A DNA stretch of 64,000 nucleotides from Asticcacaulis endophyticus (GTDB taxonomy: Bacteria; Pseudomonadota; Alphaproteobacteria; Caulobacterales; Caulobacteraceae), in the NCBI RefSeq assembly GCF_014652575.1, contig NZ_BMZB01000001.1, positions 1,231,722 through 1,295,721 of the forward strand. Direction: 5' to 3'. Below are positions 50,923 to 60,320 of this stretch, piece by piece (position 1 is the first letter of the stretch; the number at the start of each line of letters is the position of its first letter). The position numbers and the translations under genes were made by a program. Under the pieces are notes generated by a model. The model had not been told where the DNA came from, did no database searches, and saw only the letters and a list, made by a program, of their open reading frames with translations.

Positions 50923-51891
50923 TCATCTTCCGGGAGCGTTGGTTTTGAGCAGGGCGGTGCCGTAAAAGCCAAGCTTAAACGGTGGAAACCAGATCAGTTT
51001 GCCGAGGCCCCGCGCGCATTTATCGAGGGCGCTTGCGGCCCCTTTGGCACGCGTCAGCGTCAGCAGTCCGCCCCAAATCCCAAACACCACGGCCTGAACC
51101 GCGCCGTTTATCATCCAGTAGGCGCAAGCGAACGGTTTGGACGGATTATGGGCCATGGCCGAAGTTGACGGCCCCTGACCATAGGCGAAGGCACGCGGCA
51201 GGGTGTATTTCAAAGTGGAGCGGCTTTGCGGGACATCTTCCCACACGACCGCGTCTGCGGCCCAGGCCATGCGCTTGCCCTGTTCGCGCATACCGTAAAA
51301 CAGTTTATCGTCTTCACCTCCGCAGTCATTGCGATCGACCGAGAAAACCTCATGGACGCGGGGCAGGGCGGCGCGGCGCAGCAGGCTGTTGCCGCAGCCA
51401 TAATAGTGGTCGATCAGTTGCGTAGTGTCTGGCCCAAAGCGCGAAAAGAAAGCCTCAAAATAGGACGGATATGGCACTTCGGCGGCTATCAGCCGGGCGC
51501 TGACCGGGCCGAACACCACATCGGCGTCCAGTGCGTTTTGGGTGGCTAGCAATTTCGACAGCCAGTCAGCGGGCGCTTCTTCGTCATCATCCAGAAAGGC
51601 GATAAAGTCATCATCGGTCGCCGCCAGAGCCGTGTTGCGGGCATTGGCCACGCCGGTTGCCGGTTCATGCAGATAGGTGATGTCTATGTCGCTGTTGATG
51701 GCGGCCACGATCGCGCGCGCTGACGCTTCGGGGGAATTGTCGCACACGATAATGCGGACGGTGACGGCTTCAAGGCCTGTTTGCGCCAGCACGGACCCCA
51801 CCGCCAGCCTCAACCCGTCGGCACGGCGAAAGGTCGGGATGATCACACTGAGGCGCACGGCGGTAAAGCTATGGGGCGGGGCCGGTTTCAT
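50923..51891 (-). CDS. GT2 family glycosyltransferase
   Basis: A 322-residue inverting GT-A glycosyltransferase. LSVIIPTFRRADGL opens the nucleotide-binding fold, FIAFLDDDEEAP gives the metal-binding DxD, and CGGEDDKLFYGM the catalytic base region. A hydrophobic segment near residue 270 (YWMINGAVQAVVFGIWGGLL) may attach it to the membrane. The start at 51891 is fixed by its 4-base overlap (ATGA) with the upstream acyltransferase gene. It likely transfers a sugar in an envelope glycan pathway. Confidence 0.9.
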   Translation of the reverse strand: MKPAPPHSFTAVRLSVIIPTFRRADGLRLAVGSVLAQTGLEAVTVRIIVCDNSPEASARAIVAAINSDIDITYLHEPATGVANARNTALAATDDDFIAFLDDDEEAPADWLSKLLATQNALDADVVFGPVSARLIAAEVPYPSYFEAFFSRFGPDTTQLIDHYYGCGNSLLRRAALPRVHEVFSVDRNDCGGEDDKLFYGMREQGKRMAWAADAVVWEDVPQSRSTLKYTLPRAFAYGQGPSTSAMAHNPSKPFACAYWMINGAVQAVVFGIWGGLLTLTRAKGAASALDKCARGLGKLIWFPPFKLGFYGTALLKTNAPGR

Positions 51892-53027
51892 CCGCGGCCC
51901 TCCGGTGATTTCAGGCGCTGCGGCATGGCCTGCGCGGCCCGCCACAGGCCCTTGAGGCGATCCGGTGCGTTCAGTTCCAGCGCACAGATCTGATCGACAC
52001 GCCGGTTAAGGCGGCTCGTGATTTCCACAATGCGCGGCGGCAGGGACTGACCAGCTTCACGGGCCCATGCGGTCGTGCGGGCGCTAAACCGCCCCCCCGT
52101 GGTGTCTCCATAGACCCGACCGTGGGTCACGACGCGATGGGTGTTGCCAAAGGCGTTTTTGTAATGCTGCTCACCCGTCGACAGGTCGTAGTAATTCACG
52201 CCATCGGCCTTGAGTACGTCTGCGCACCCGGCCAGAAATAACTGACCGGGCGAAAAGGCGCTGAACGCCGGATCGAAACTGGATATCCACGGGTGCATGA
52301 CATCGCCCAGTCTTACACCATAATGGAAAATAATCCCTTTACCGCCCGCCGTCAGGGTCAGCATCTGCCCGCGTAAGCCTTCAGACGGCGCGGCAAACAG
52401 TTGATGCATCAGGGCATCGACCCACGTCGGGCCCAGAAAATCATGCAGGCCGGTGGTGCGCGCCTGTTCCCGTTTCAGGCGCAGCATCATATCGAAATGG
52501 GCGGGATTGCGATCCGGGGTGATAAAGCGCACCTCGCCGTGCTGCTCTTCAAGGCGGCGGCGCAGGCGGTTGATATTCTTGGCATGCTTATGCGGAATGT
52601 GATCGAGCGGCTGCGTCAGATCGATCCCACAGGCATCATCGCTGTCGCCGCCGATATCGCCAAACACACCGTAGGGATCAATCAGGCCGATGACCTGAAA
52701 GCGGTCGATGCGGGCCAATCTGAGCGCCTCAGCAATCGTAATGACCGGATCGGGCGCGGTGATCAGGGCGGTATAGTCCGAAAACGGGGCGCCGACGGGT
52801 CTGGCCAGTCTGCCGGGGCGGCGATGGTGGGGCAGAAACCCTATGGTCTGACCGTTGCGGCGATAGATGGCGACCCATACATCGTCACGCACCTGGGCGA
52901 TGGCTTGCGCAAATTCCGGCGACAGCAAGGGGGAGCGAAAATCAGGCGTGGCAACGGCCATATCGCGCCATGACTGCGCATCGGCCGGGCTCAGGTCATG
53001 GGGGCGGATAAGGTCACAGGTCGTCAT
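51888..53027 (-). CDS. CelD/HfsK-like GNAT acyltransferase
   Basis: A 379-residue protein of the FemAB/CelD-type GNAT group (Acetyltransf_6). The C-terminal acyltransferase fold includes IIFHYGVRLGDVMHPWISS, SPGQLFLAGCADVLKADG and YYDLSTGEQHYKNAFGN, the last being family-typical. Relatives include HfsK of Caulobacter, needed for holdfast cohesion, and proteins encoded near cellulose genes. The start at 53027 is the most likely because sequence further upstream is AT-rich and not protein-like; 53075 or 53204 are alternatives. It heads an operon with the GT2 and JmjC genes. Confidence 0.8.
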   Translation of the reverse strand: MTTCDLIRPHDLSPADAQSWRDMAVATPDFRSPLLSPEFAQAIAQVRDDVWVAIYRRNGQTIGFLPHHRRPGRLARPVGAPFSDYTALITAPDPVITIAEALRLARIDRFQVIGLIDPYGVFGDIGGDSDDACGIDLTQPLDHIPHKHAKNINRLRRRLEEQHGEVRFITPDRNPAHFDMMLRLKREQARTTGLHDFLGPTWVDALMHQLFAAPSEGLRGQMLTLTAGGKGIIFHYGVRLGDVMHPWISSFDPAFSAFSPGQLFLAGCADVLKADGVNYYDLSTGEQHYKNAFGNTHRVVTHGRVYGDTTGGRFSARTTAWAREAGQSLPPRIVEITSRLNRRVDQICALELNAPDRLKGLWRAAQAMPQRLKSPEGRG

Positions 53028-53232
53028 AGGGTCGGGCAACTCACATACAGGGCTCAGACCCTCAAGCGAGGCCATACTCGCACAGACCTGTAAATATTCG
53101 GTTGGTTCAGAAATATTATTCTTTAAACGCGTGACAATTACGTATGTGTAAAGTTCGCGCGTCTTTTTGACAAGATTGCCGCTGGCGTTCAGGATCGCTG
53201 ACATATTTCTGCCGGATCACAAGGCTTAAGTT

Positions 53233-54150
53233 ATGAAAATCACAGGAAACATTATGCCGAAATCTTTTAAATCTGTTTTCAAAGCGCTTATGCTGGCCGG
53301 GGTGGCGCTTTTACCGGTCGCCGCTCAGGCTGAAAGTGCCAAAACCGGCGCACCCTTGATGTGGGTCGTCAAGGATGCGGATTCGACCGTCTATCTGCTG
53401 GGGTCAATTCACCTGTTGAAGCCCGACATGCAGTGGCAGGATGACCGCATCAAAACCGCGATGACGCAGTCGTCAGAACTGTGGCTGGAGATCGCTAATC
53501 TGGATGATCAGGCCGCCGCCGGTTCGGCCTTTCTGAAACACGCCATCAACGCCAAAGGTAATCTGACCGAAGGCATGAGCGAGGCTGATATTGCCAAGCT
53601 TAATGCCGCGTTGGATCGTCATGGTCTGCCGATGGCGCAGGCGCGCAACCTCAAACCGTGGGCCGTCGGGCTCCTGATCACGGTGAAATCGATGATGGCG
53701 TCAGGTTTTGATCCTAATTCAGGCGTCGACAAAACCCTGCTCGATCAGGCCAAAGCGGCGGGTAAGCCGGTCAAGGGCTTTGAAACTATCGAACAGCAGA
53801 TGGGCTTCTTTGGTAATTTTGACGAGGAAACCTCACGCCAGTTCCTGATCGATGTGCTCAATCAGGAGGAAGAGGGCAAGGCGTTGATGGACTCCATGCT
53901 GACCGCCTGGCAAACCGGCGATGAGGCGGCGCTTGGAAAGTTGTTTAACGACGAAATGAAGGTCAAGACACCTAAGCTTTATGACGTGCTACTCAAAGGC
54001 CGCAATCAGGATTGGGTGCCGCAGATCGAGCAGATTCTGGCCGGTTCCGGTACGTCCCTGATCGTGGTGGGTACGGCCCATCTGGTCGGGCCAGACGGTG
54101 TGCCGACCCTATTGAAAGCTAAGGGTGTTAAGGTCGATGCCGTCAAGTAA
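53233..54150 (+). CDS. TraB/GumN family protein, exported
   Basis: A 305-residue exported protein of the TraB/GumN family. It has the two paired motifs of the fold, YLLGSIHLL and VVGTAHLVGPDG, plus conserved glutamates in the first half (SELWLEI). These resemble the metal sites of Tiki-like peptidases, so proteolysis is possible. The signal peptide ends PVAAQA. The ATG at 53254 has a better ribosome site (AGGAAA) than the one at 53233. It is divergent from the acyltransferase gene and ends well before argD. Confidence 0.85.
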   Translation: MKITGNIMPKSFKSVFKALMLAGVALLPVAAQAESAKTGAPLMWVVKDADSTVYLLGSIHLLKPDMQWQDDRIKTAMTQSSELWLEIANLDDQAAAGSAFLKHAINAKGNLTEGMSEADIAKLNAALDRHGLPMAQARNLKPWAVGLLITVKSMMASGFDPNSGVDKTLLDQAKAAGKPVKGFETIEQQMGFFGNFDEETSRQFLIDVLNQEEEGKALMDSMLTAWQTGDEAALGKLFNDEMKVKTPKLYDVLLKGRNQDWVPQIEQILAGSGTSLIVVGTAHLVGPDGVPTLLKAKGVKVDAVK

Positions 54151-54250
54151 CTCATGACCAATAATCATGGGTTCAGGACGCGCTTTTTATTGACATTGGG
54201 GATAAATTTCCCCAAAAGGCCGCTCTAAGTCCTACTTAGGTTCTTTAATT

Positions 54251-54280
54251 TCCTCTCCGTTTGTTCGGAGAGGATTTTAT
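54251..54280 (+). terminator. Terminator or attenuator before argD
   Basis: TCCTCTCCG pairs perfectly with CGGAGAGGA around TTTGTT and is followed by TTTTAT. It lies 100 bases after the TraB stop and 17 before the argD start, so it may end the upstream unit or act as an attenuator in the argD leader. A second dyad, TTGGGGA with TCCCCAA, lies at 54196-54215. Confidence 0.65.
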
Positions 54281-54296
54281 CTTTTGGGATGTTGCC

Positions 54297-55496
54297 ATGA
54301 GCCAGCCAGATCATCTTTTCGGTGTTTACAATCGTGCCCCCATTGAGGTTGAGCGCGGCGAAGGTGCGAACCTTTACACCAAGGATGGCCGACGTTTTCT
54401 GGACTTTGTGCAGGGTATCGCCACCAATGGTCTGGGGCACGCCAACCCGATCCTGATTGATGCCATGACGAAACAGGCCGGGAAACTGTGGCATGTGTCG
54501 AATATTTTCCGGATTCCGGATCAGGAAGCTCTGGCCGAGCGCCTGTGTGACGACAGCTTTGCCGATCAGGTCTTTTTCACCAATTCCGGCACCGAAGCGG
54601 TCGAGTGCGCGCTGAAACTGGCGCGTAAATATCATGCCGCCAAGGGCAACCCGGAACGTATCGACATCATCACGTTTGAAGGCGCCTTTCATGGCCGTAC
54701 CTATGCCGCGGTCAACGCTGGCGGCAACGACGCTTACCTGACCGGTTTCGGGCCTAAGCTGCCGGGATTTGTGCATCTGCCGTTTGGCGATCACGAAGCC
54801 TTGAAAGCGGCGGCGTCGGCACCGACCGCCGCCGCCATTCTGGTCGAGCCGGTACAGGGCGAAGGCGGCACCCGCGCCGTGCCGAACCAGTGCCTGCAAG
54901 GTCTGCGTGACCTGTGCGACCAGTACGGCCTGCTGTTGATGTTTGATGAAATCCAGTGCGGCATGGGCCGGACAGGTAAGCTGTGGTCCTATCAGTGGTC
55001 GGACATTGAGCCCGACGTGCTGATGACTGCCAAGGCGCTGGGCGGCGGCTTCCCGATCGGAGCCTGTCTGGCCACCCGCGATGCGGCCTCCGGCATGGTC
55101 GTCGGCGCCCATGGTTCGACCTTTGGCGGTAATCCGCTGGCGATGGCGGTGGGACTTGCGGCCTATAATGAGTTGTCGAAGCCTGAGACCCTTGAGCACG
55201 TTAATGATGTGTCCAACTATCTGCGTCAGCAGCTTCAGAGCCTGATTTCTACCTACGGCGATGTGGTCGAAGAAGTGCGCGGCAAGGGACTTCTGGTTGG
55301 GATCAAGGTCAAGCCGGTCAACCGTGAGGTCATGGCTATGGCGCGTGATGCCGGCATACTAATTGCGGGCGGATCGGATAACTGTGTGCGTCTGTTGCCG
55401 CCGCTGAACGTCACGCTTGATGAAGCCCGCGAAGCCATTGGCCTGCTGGAAAAAACCTTCATCGCCGCCCGTGAAAAGGCCAAAGAGACGGCATAA
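54297..55496 (+). CDS. argD: Acetylornithine aminotransferase
   Basis: A 399-residue class-III PLP aminotransferase of arginine synthesis, converting N-acetylglutamate semialdehyde to acetylornithine; it may also act in lysine synthesis. The PLP lysine is in MTAKALGGGFPIGA; NSGTEAVECALKLAR and GAFHGRTYAAV are class motifs. The ATG at 54297 is chosen because translation from 54261 would run through the hairpin. It is followed after 35 bases by argF, and they form a probable operon. Confidence 0.95.
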   Translation: MSQPDHLFGVYNRAPIEVERGEGANLYTKDGRRFLDFVQGIATNGLGHANPILIDAMTKQAGKLWHVSNIFRIPDQEALAERLCDDSFADQVFFTNSGTEAVECALKLARKYHAAKGNPERIDIITFEGAFHGRTYAAVNAGGNDAYLTGFGPKLPGFVHLPFGDHEALKAAASAPTAAAILVEPVQGEGGTRAVPNQCLQGLRDLCDQYGLLLMFDEIQCGMGRTGKLWSYQWSDIEPDVLMTAKALGGGFPIGACLATRDAASGMVVGAHGSTFGGNPLAMAVGLAAYNELSKPETLEHVNDVSNYLRQQLQSLISTYGDVVEEVRGKGLLVGIKVKPVNREVMAMARDAGILIAGGSDNCVRLLPPLNVTLDEAREAIGLLEKTFIAAREKAKETA

Positions 55497-55531
55497 CAGG
55501 GGCCGGACATCCAAAATAAAAGGGGGTACAG

Positions 55532-56449
55532 ATGACCCGTCACTTTCTCGACCTCTGGGCCTTAAGCCCGGAGGATCTCCGCTCTATTCTCGATGACGCC
55601 CATGTGCGCAAAAAAGCCCGTCTGGGCTGGCCGAAAGGGCGCGTCGATGCCGATGCCCCGGCCAAAGACCGCGTATTGGCCATGATTTTCCAGAAAAACT
55701 CGACCCGCACGCGCTTTTCGTTCGACGCGGCCATCCGTCAGCTTGGCGGTGACGGCCTTATCTCGACCGCCAACGACATGCAGCTTGGGCGTGGCGAGAC
55801 CATTGAGGACACCGCCAAGGTTCTGTCGCGCATGGTCGATGCCATCATGATCCGCGCCAACCGCCATGAGGATGTTGAGCAACTGGCGGCCGCATCAACG
55901 GTGCCGGTCATCAACGGCCTGACCGACAAGAGCCATCCGTGTCAGATCATCGCTGATCTTCAGACTATCGAAGAGCACCGCGGGCCTGTGGCTGGTAAGA
56001 CCTTGGCGTGGATTGGCGACGGCAACAATGTCTGCGCGTCGTTCATCCATGCGGCGCCTAAGCTTGGGTTTTCGCTCACCATCGCCTGCCCCCCGCAATA
56101 TAGTCCCTCAGACGCCGATCTGGCTCACGGCGCGGGGGCGAAAATCACCGTCACCCACGACCCAAAAGCGGCGGTTGCCGGTGCCGATGCCGTCATGGCC
56201 GATACCTGGGTCAGCATGGGCGATACCGATTACGATGAGCGCATGGCCGCCCTTGGCCCCTATCAGGTCAATGAGGCCCTGATGGCGCGGGCCAAGCCTG
56301 ATGCCCTGTTCCTGCACTGTCTGCCTGCCCATCGCGGCGAGGAAGTCACCTCAGCCGTTATCGACGGTCCGCAATCTGTCATCTGGGACGAGGCTGAAAA
56401 CCGGATACATGCCCAAAAATCCATCCTCGCCTGGTGTTTTAAATCGTAG
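55532..56449 (+). CDS. argF: Ornithine carbamoyltransferase
   Basis: A 305-residue enzyme making citrulline from ornithine and carbamoyl phosphate. The carbamoyl phosphate site is STRTRFSF; the ornithine and catalytic motifs are [11 protein letters not shown] and [19 protein letters not shown] precedes the ATG. Its final codons and stop form one arm of the inverted repeat at 56438-56544, so that element may shape the transcript end. Confidence 0.96.
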   Translation: MTRHFLDLWALSPEDLRSILDDAHVRKKARLGWPKGRVDADAPAKDRVLAMIFQKNSTRTRFSFDAAIRQLGGDGLISTANDMQLGRGETIEDTAKVLSRMVDAIMIRANRHEDVEQLAAASTVPVINGLTDKSHPCQIIADLQTIEEHRGPVAGKTLAWIGDGNNVCASFIHAAPKLGFSLTIACPPQYSPSDADLAHGAGAKITVTHDPKAAVAGADAVMADTWVSMGDTDYDERMAALGPYQVNEALMARAKPDALFLHCLPAHRGEEVTSAVIDGPQSVIWDEAENRIHAQKSILAWCFKS

Positions 56450-56544
56450 TCTTTGGGCTATTACGTCGTTGTCGTCGCTGCCAGGTACTTAGTGTACCTG
56501 CGGCGCTTGACGCCTAGTACTGACCTCAAATCTTACGATTTAAA
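56438..56544. repeat. Nested inverted-repeat element at the argF end
   Basis: TTTAAATCGTA (56438-56448, the last argF codons) and TACGATTTAAA (56534-56544) are exact inverted arms. Between them are two further dyads: CAGGTAC with GTACCTG around TTAGT (56482-56500), and GGCG with CGCC around CTTGA. The whole may fold into a branched structure. It could be a terminator for both argF and the convergent small gene, or a repeat family member. Confidence 0.5.
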
Positions 56545-56553
56545 GGCGGGGAT

Positions 56554-56781
56554 TTAGTAGGGCTGGAACGCGGGCTGGGGGTTGCCGCCGACGAGAGCGA
56601 AGATGTGGACCAGCAGGATGATCGCTGCGGTGCCGGACAGCAGCATGATCAGCCGGTAAGGGACTAGTCTGACGGCATCGGTTTTGAGATTGGGTGGCCG
56701 CGCCCCCAGATAACCGCTGAGAATGCAGGCTAACACGGCGGCAAAAAACATAATGAGCGTGGTGCCAAGATCAAATTCCAT
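56554..56781 (-). CDS. Small two-helix membrane protein, unknown
   Basis: A 75-residue protein with two hydrophobic helices, about residues 7-26 and 44-64, joined by a short loop with LGARPP and VRLVPYRL. I do not recognise it. The mix of hydrophobic helices and a positive loop suggests a real inner-membrane protein. The ribosome site is weak. It is convergent with argF and divergent from podJ. Confidence 0.55.
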   Translation of the reverse strand: MEFDLGTTLIMFFAAVLACILSGYLGARPPNLKTDAVRLVPYRLIMLLSGTAAIILLVHIFALVGGNPQPAFQPY

Positions 56782-56902
56782 GTTTGCGAATATGGTAGGA
56801 ATGTGGCGCGGCGCAAGGCTCCCACGCCATTTTCCCTTATCAGGCGTTTATATAATGCCGTGGTTCTCCACAGGAGAATGGCGTTATCCCAATAGATGGT
56901 GG

Positions 56903-56918
56903 TTAACAAAAGGTTTAC
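56903..56918 (+). promoter_or_regulatory. CtrA-like site upstream of podJ
   Basis: TTAACAAAAGGTTTAC fits the Caulobacter CtrA consensus TTAA, seven bases, TTAAC, with one mismatch, 51 bases before the podJ start. GATTC (GANTC), the CcrM methylation sequence, occurs at 56962-56966, just before the ATG, and at 57005-57009 inside the gene. Both signals are typical of cell-cycle-controlled genes. Confidence 0.5.
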
Positions 56919-56968
56919 ACGCAAGATGATGGTGGTTAGCCTTAAGTTTGCATAAGTAGGGGATTCGC

Positions 56969-59900
56969 ATGTCTGCGGGCACGCCATGGAGTGTTAAGGG
57001 TATAGATTCAAAGGCGCGCGAAGTCGCCAAGGATCTGGCGCGCCGGTCTGGCATGACCCTTGGGGAATGGCTTAATCAGGTGATTCTGGAGGGCGATGAG
57101 CCCGAAGCCGATCCACGCGAAAATCGCGGTCGCCGTCCCTATGTGCCACAAAACGATTATCAGCCGGAAAGCGGTGAAGACTATCCTTCGGGGGGCGGGC
57201 GTATGAAGCGCACCTACACGTCATCACGTCATGATGAAGAGTTTATCAACCGTCCGCGCCGCTCGGCGCCAGCCTTTTCCTCAGTCGCGGCGCGTGAACG
57301 TGCGGCCCGTTATGAAGATGATTATGACCGCTATGAGCGGGGAGGCGATGAGCGTCACCCGGCTGAGCGTCACAGTTCCGGCTCCGAAGACCTGTCGCGT
57401 GTGGCCCGCGCTCTGGAATCCCTGGGCTCGCGCATTGAAACCTCTGAGACCCGTTCGGCTTCGGCGGTGCGTGGGGTGTCTCAGGCGGTTGAGGGCTTGC
57501 TGACCCGGCTGGAACGTACCGAAGCCGGGGTTACGGCGCGCACGGAACATCTGGCGGAAAAGCTGGAAAGCCATGCCGACGACGTGTTCACCTCGCGCGA
57601 GCGTCTGATGCGCACTGAGGAAGATCAGGCCGTATTGGCTGAGCGTCTTGAGGCGGCGGAACGTCTGGTCGATGCGCAGGCGGAACGGCTTGAGGGTCTG
57701 TCCGGTCATCTGCGCGAAGAACGCGAACGGGTGGCCAGGCTTGAGGCCGAGTTGCGTGCCCCGCAGCAGCAGGAAAATATCCGCGCCCTTGAAGGGGCCC
57801 TGGGCAAGATTTCCAATCAGCTCTATGAAACCGATGTCCGCAACCGTGAAAATTTCAAGGATGTGCGCTCAGATATGCTGGGTCTGTCGCATCGTCTGAC
57901 CCAGATGGAATTGCGCGACCCCGATGCGGCGGCCCAAAACCTGATCGATAAGGTCGTGGCGCAAGTGTCCCATCGTCTGGACAGTGCCGAGGCCCAGACC
58001 TCGACGGCGCTGAAAACCCTAGAGCAAAGCTTTGCAGCACTCGATTCGCGCCTGCTGCGGACCGAAGAGCGCGGTGATGTGTCGGACCCGGAATCGGTGC
58101 AGTCTCTGCGTCGTCTGGCCGATGATCTGACCCGCCGTATCGATGAGGCCCGCGTTGAAATCGCCCGCTCACTCGAAGACACCACCCATCACAATATCGA
58201 GCAGGCCTTAAGCGGCGTGCACGAACAATTGGCGCAGGTCGATCAGCGTTCGGCCAAGGCCATTGAACAGATGGGCCATAATGTCCTAAAGGTGGCTGAT
58301 AACCTTAACCGGAGAATGACGGGCGTGGAGCGCCAAGGCCATGACGCGGCAGATCGTTTGAACGCTGAGCTTCGCCGCGTGGCGGATTCAGTGGAGGTTC
58401 GCTTTGCGCGTCAGGACGGTCAGCATTCTCAGGCGCTGGAGCGTCTGGGGGGCGAGATCGCCCGCATTTCAGAGCGCCTGTCGAGCCGTATTTCCGAGAG
58501 CGAACGCCGCACGGCGCAGGTTCTGGACGGGGTGCAGGCGCACTTGCGTCAGACCCATGAACATACCCACACGGAGCTGGGCGAGCGTATCCGCCAAAGC
58601 GAAGCCCGCACCGCCCAAATCCTTGAAGACGCCCGTGCCCGCATTGAGCAGCGTCTGAGCAAGGCCGAGAGCCAGCACCTGGCGGAGCGGATGACGCGCG
58701 CCACACCCGCACCGGATGTCCTGCCTAGCGCCTTTGCGTCGCGGTCCCGCTATGCGCCGCCATCGGAGCCTGTCGTCGAAGACGTTCTGGATGTGGTTGA
58801 TGACGCAGAGGTCGACGCCGAGTTGGACGCGGCGGCGGTCACCCGCTTTGACTTTACGCCGCCCGTGGCTGAGACGGTTGAGGCAGATACAGACGCTGAC
58901 GACCTCGACTTGACCGGGCATCTGCTGAAAAATGTGACCGGCTTTGGTGAAGAGCGCGCCGACGATGGCCTGCAGGACGCGCGATTCAAGCCCGATTACG
59001 ATCCGTTTGAGGATGATCTGGATGCTCCGGCAGCCTCGGTTGAGGCGGAGTCTTTCCGCGAGGACGATGAGGCCGATCCGTTCGCCAATGTCGCTCTGTC
59101 GCGTAAGACCGCGCCTCGTCTGCGTCACGACCGCGATCCGTTTGCGGATGAAGCGGATGGTGAAGGGGCGGCTGATATTTTTGATGATGAGCCCCTAAAA
59201 GGTTTTGGGGCGCGCCGTGACGAAGAAGCCCCGCAAGAAGCCCCCGTCTCCGTCTCCACGCGCGATGCCCTGGCGGCCGCGCGGGCGGCGGTGCGAGCCA
59301 GCCTCGAAGACAGCGATGATCGCCGTCCGGGTCTGGGCGGGCTCAAGCTTGGGGCGTCGCGTACCCGCGGTGCGGTGGCGGATAAGCCTGTTAAGACTGT
59401 AAAAGCCACTGAGTCAAAAGGCGCACAAAAGTCAGGCTTAGGCGAAACCCTGAAAAAGGCCTTTAAGGCATCGTCCGTGGCCGTGGCCTTGACGGCGGTC
59501 GGCGCGGGCGGCTATGCTGTTCTGCGCGATGAGGGTAACTCCGGCCAGGCGCCGATCAAACCTGATGCCGCCCGTAAAACCGATGTGGCAACCCCCATTG
59601 CCGCCGCAGCGATCACCCCGCCGGTTGAGGATCGCGCCGCACTTGAGCGGCAGTTTCAGGACGCCGTTCAGGCCCTGACCGCCAATGATCCGGTCGGTAT
59701 TGATAAGCTCAAGGCCGTGGCTAATCAGGGCTATGCCCCGGCGCAGTTCCGTCTGGGGCGGATCTATGACGGTGAAGAAGGTTTTGGCGGCATTGCACCG
59801 GACAAGGTACAGGCCCGTTTGTGGACGCAGCGTGCAGCCGAAGGCGGTGTGTCGCGCGCCATGCATAATCTGGGGCTGATGTATTATGCCGGTGACGGCG

Positions 59901-60214
59901 GCCAGCCTGATCGCGGTCAGGCTGCCACATGGTTCCGGCGTGCAGCCGAGCGCGGCATTGTCGACAGCCAGTATAATCTGGGTATCATGTACCGCGAAGG
60001 TATTGGCGTCACGCTCAACCCGACCGAGGCCTATAAGTGGCTGCTGATTGCTGAGGCAGGCGGCGATAAGGAAGCCGCTCAGGCGGTAGCTGATCTAAAG
60101 ACCGAACTGTCAGCGCCACAGCGCCGTATCGCTGAGTCTCAGGCCAACGGATTCCAGGCCAAGGCCGATGATGCGGCGACGCTGGCATCTGCCCCGTCTG
60201 CGCCACAACCCTGA
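56969..60214 (+). CDS. podJ: PodJ-like polar localisation protein
   Basis: A 1081-residue polar organiser. Residues 1-42 (PWSVKGIDSKAREVAKDLAR, then SGMTLGEWLN) match the conserved N-terminus of Caulobacter PodJ. Residues 130-580 are mostly coiled coil with heptad repeats rich in Arg, Glu and Leu; 600-790 are acidic and disordered. One membrane helix lies near 833-852 (SSVAVALTAVGAGGYAVL), with Sel1 repeats in the periplasm at about 905-1040. PodJ sets up the new pole, helping place pili and holdfast. I see no peptidoglycan-binding domain after the Sel1 repeats, unlike the Caulobacter protein as I know it. CtrA-like and GANTC sites lie upstream. Confidence 0.85.
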   Translation: MSAGTPWSVKGIDSKAREVAKDLARRSGMTLGEWLNQVILEGDEPEADPRENRGRRPYVPQNDYQPESGEDYPSGGGRMKRTYTSSRHDEEFINRPRRSAPAFSSVAARERAARYEDDYDRYERGGDERHPAERHSSGSEDLSRVARALESLGSRIETSETRSASAVRGVSQAVEGLLTRLERTEAGVTARTEHLAEKLESHADDVFTSRERLMRTEEDQAVLAERLEAAERLVDAQAERLEGLSGHLREERERVARLEAELRAPQQQENIRALEGALGKISNQLYETDVRNRENFKDVRSDMLGLSHRLTQMELRDPDAAAQNLIDKVVAQVSHRLDSAEAQTSTALKTLEQSFAALDSRLLRTEERGDVSDPESVQSLRRLADDLTRRIDEARVEIARSLEDTTHHNIEQALSGVHEQLAQVDQRSAKAIEQMGHNVLKVADNLNRRMTGVERQGHDAADRLNAELRRVADSVEVRFARQDGQHSQALERLGGEIARISERLSSRISESERRTAQVLDGVQAHLRQTHEHTHTELGERIRQSEARTAQILEDARARIEQRLSKAESQHLAERMTRATPAPDVLPSAFASRSRYAPPSEPVVEDVLDVVDDAEVDAELDAAAVTRFDFTPPVAETVEADTDADDLDLTGHLLKNVTGFGEERADDGLQDARFKPDYDPFEDDLDAPAASVEAESFREDDEADPFANVALSRKTAPRLRHDRDPFADEADGEGAADIFDDEPLKGFGARRDEEAPQEAPVSVSTRDALAAARAAVRASLEDSDDRRPGLGGLKLGASRTRGAVADKPVKTVKATESKGAQKSGLGETLKKAFKASSVAVALTAVGAGGYAVLRDEGNSGQAPIKPDAARKTDVATPIAAAAITPPVEDRAALERQFQDAVQALTANDPVGIDKLKAVANQGYAPAQFRLGRIYDGEEGFGGIAPDKVQARLWTQRAAEGGVSRAMHNLGLMYYAGDGGQPDRGQAATWFRRAAERGIVDSQYNLGIMYREGIGVTLNPTEAYKWLLIAEAGGDKEAAQAVADLKTELSAPQRRIAESQANGFQAKADDAATLASAPSAPQP

Positions 60215-60320
60215 GCGCCTGTTCAGACTCTGTTCAGTTAATCGCGCTAAGCTTGGTTAACGGCCTGCATCTGTGTGGGCATCGCGGCCGATTAGGGCCT
60301 TTGAACCTGAGCCTGTGAAC

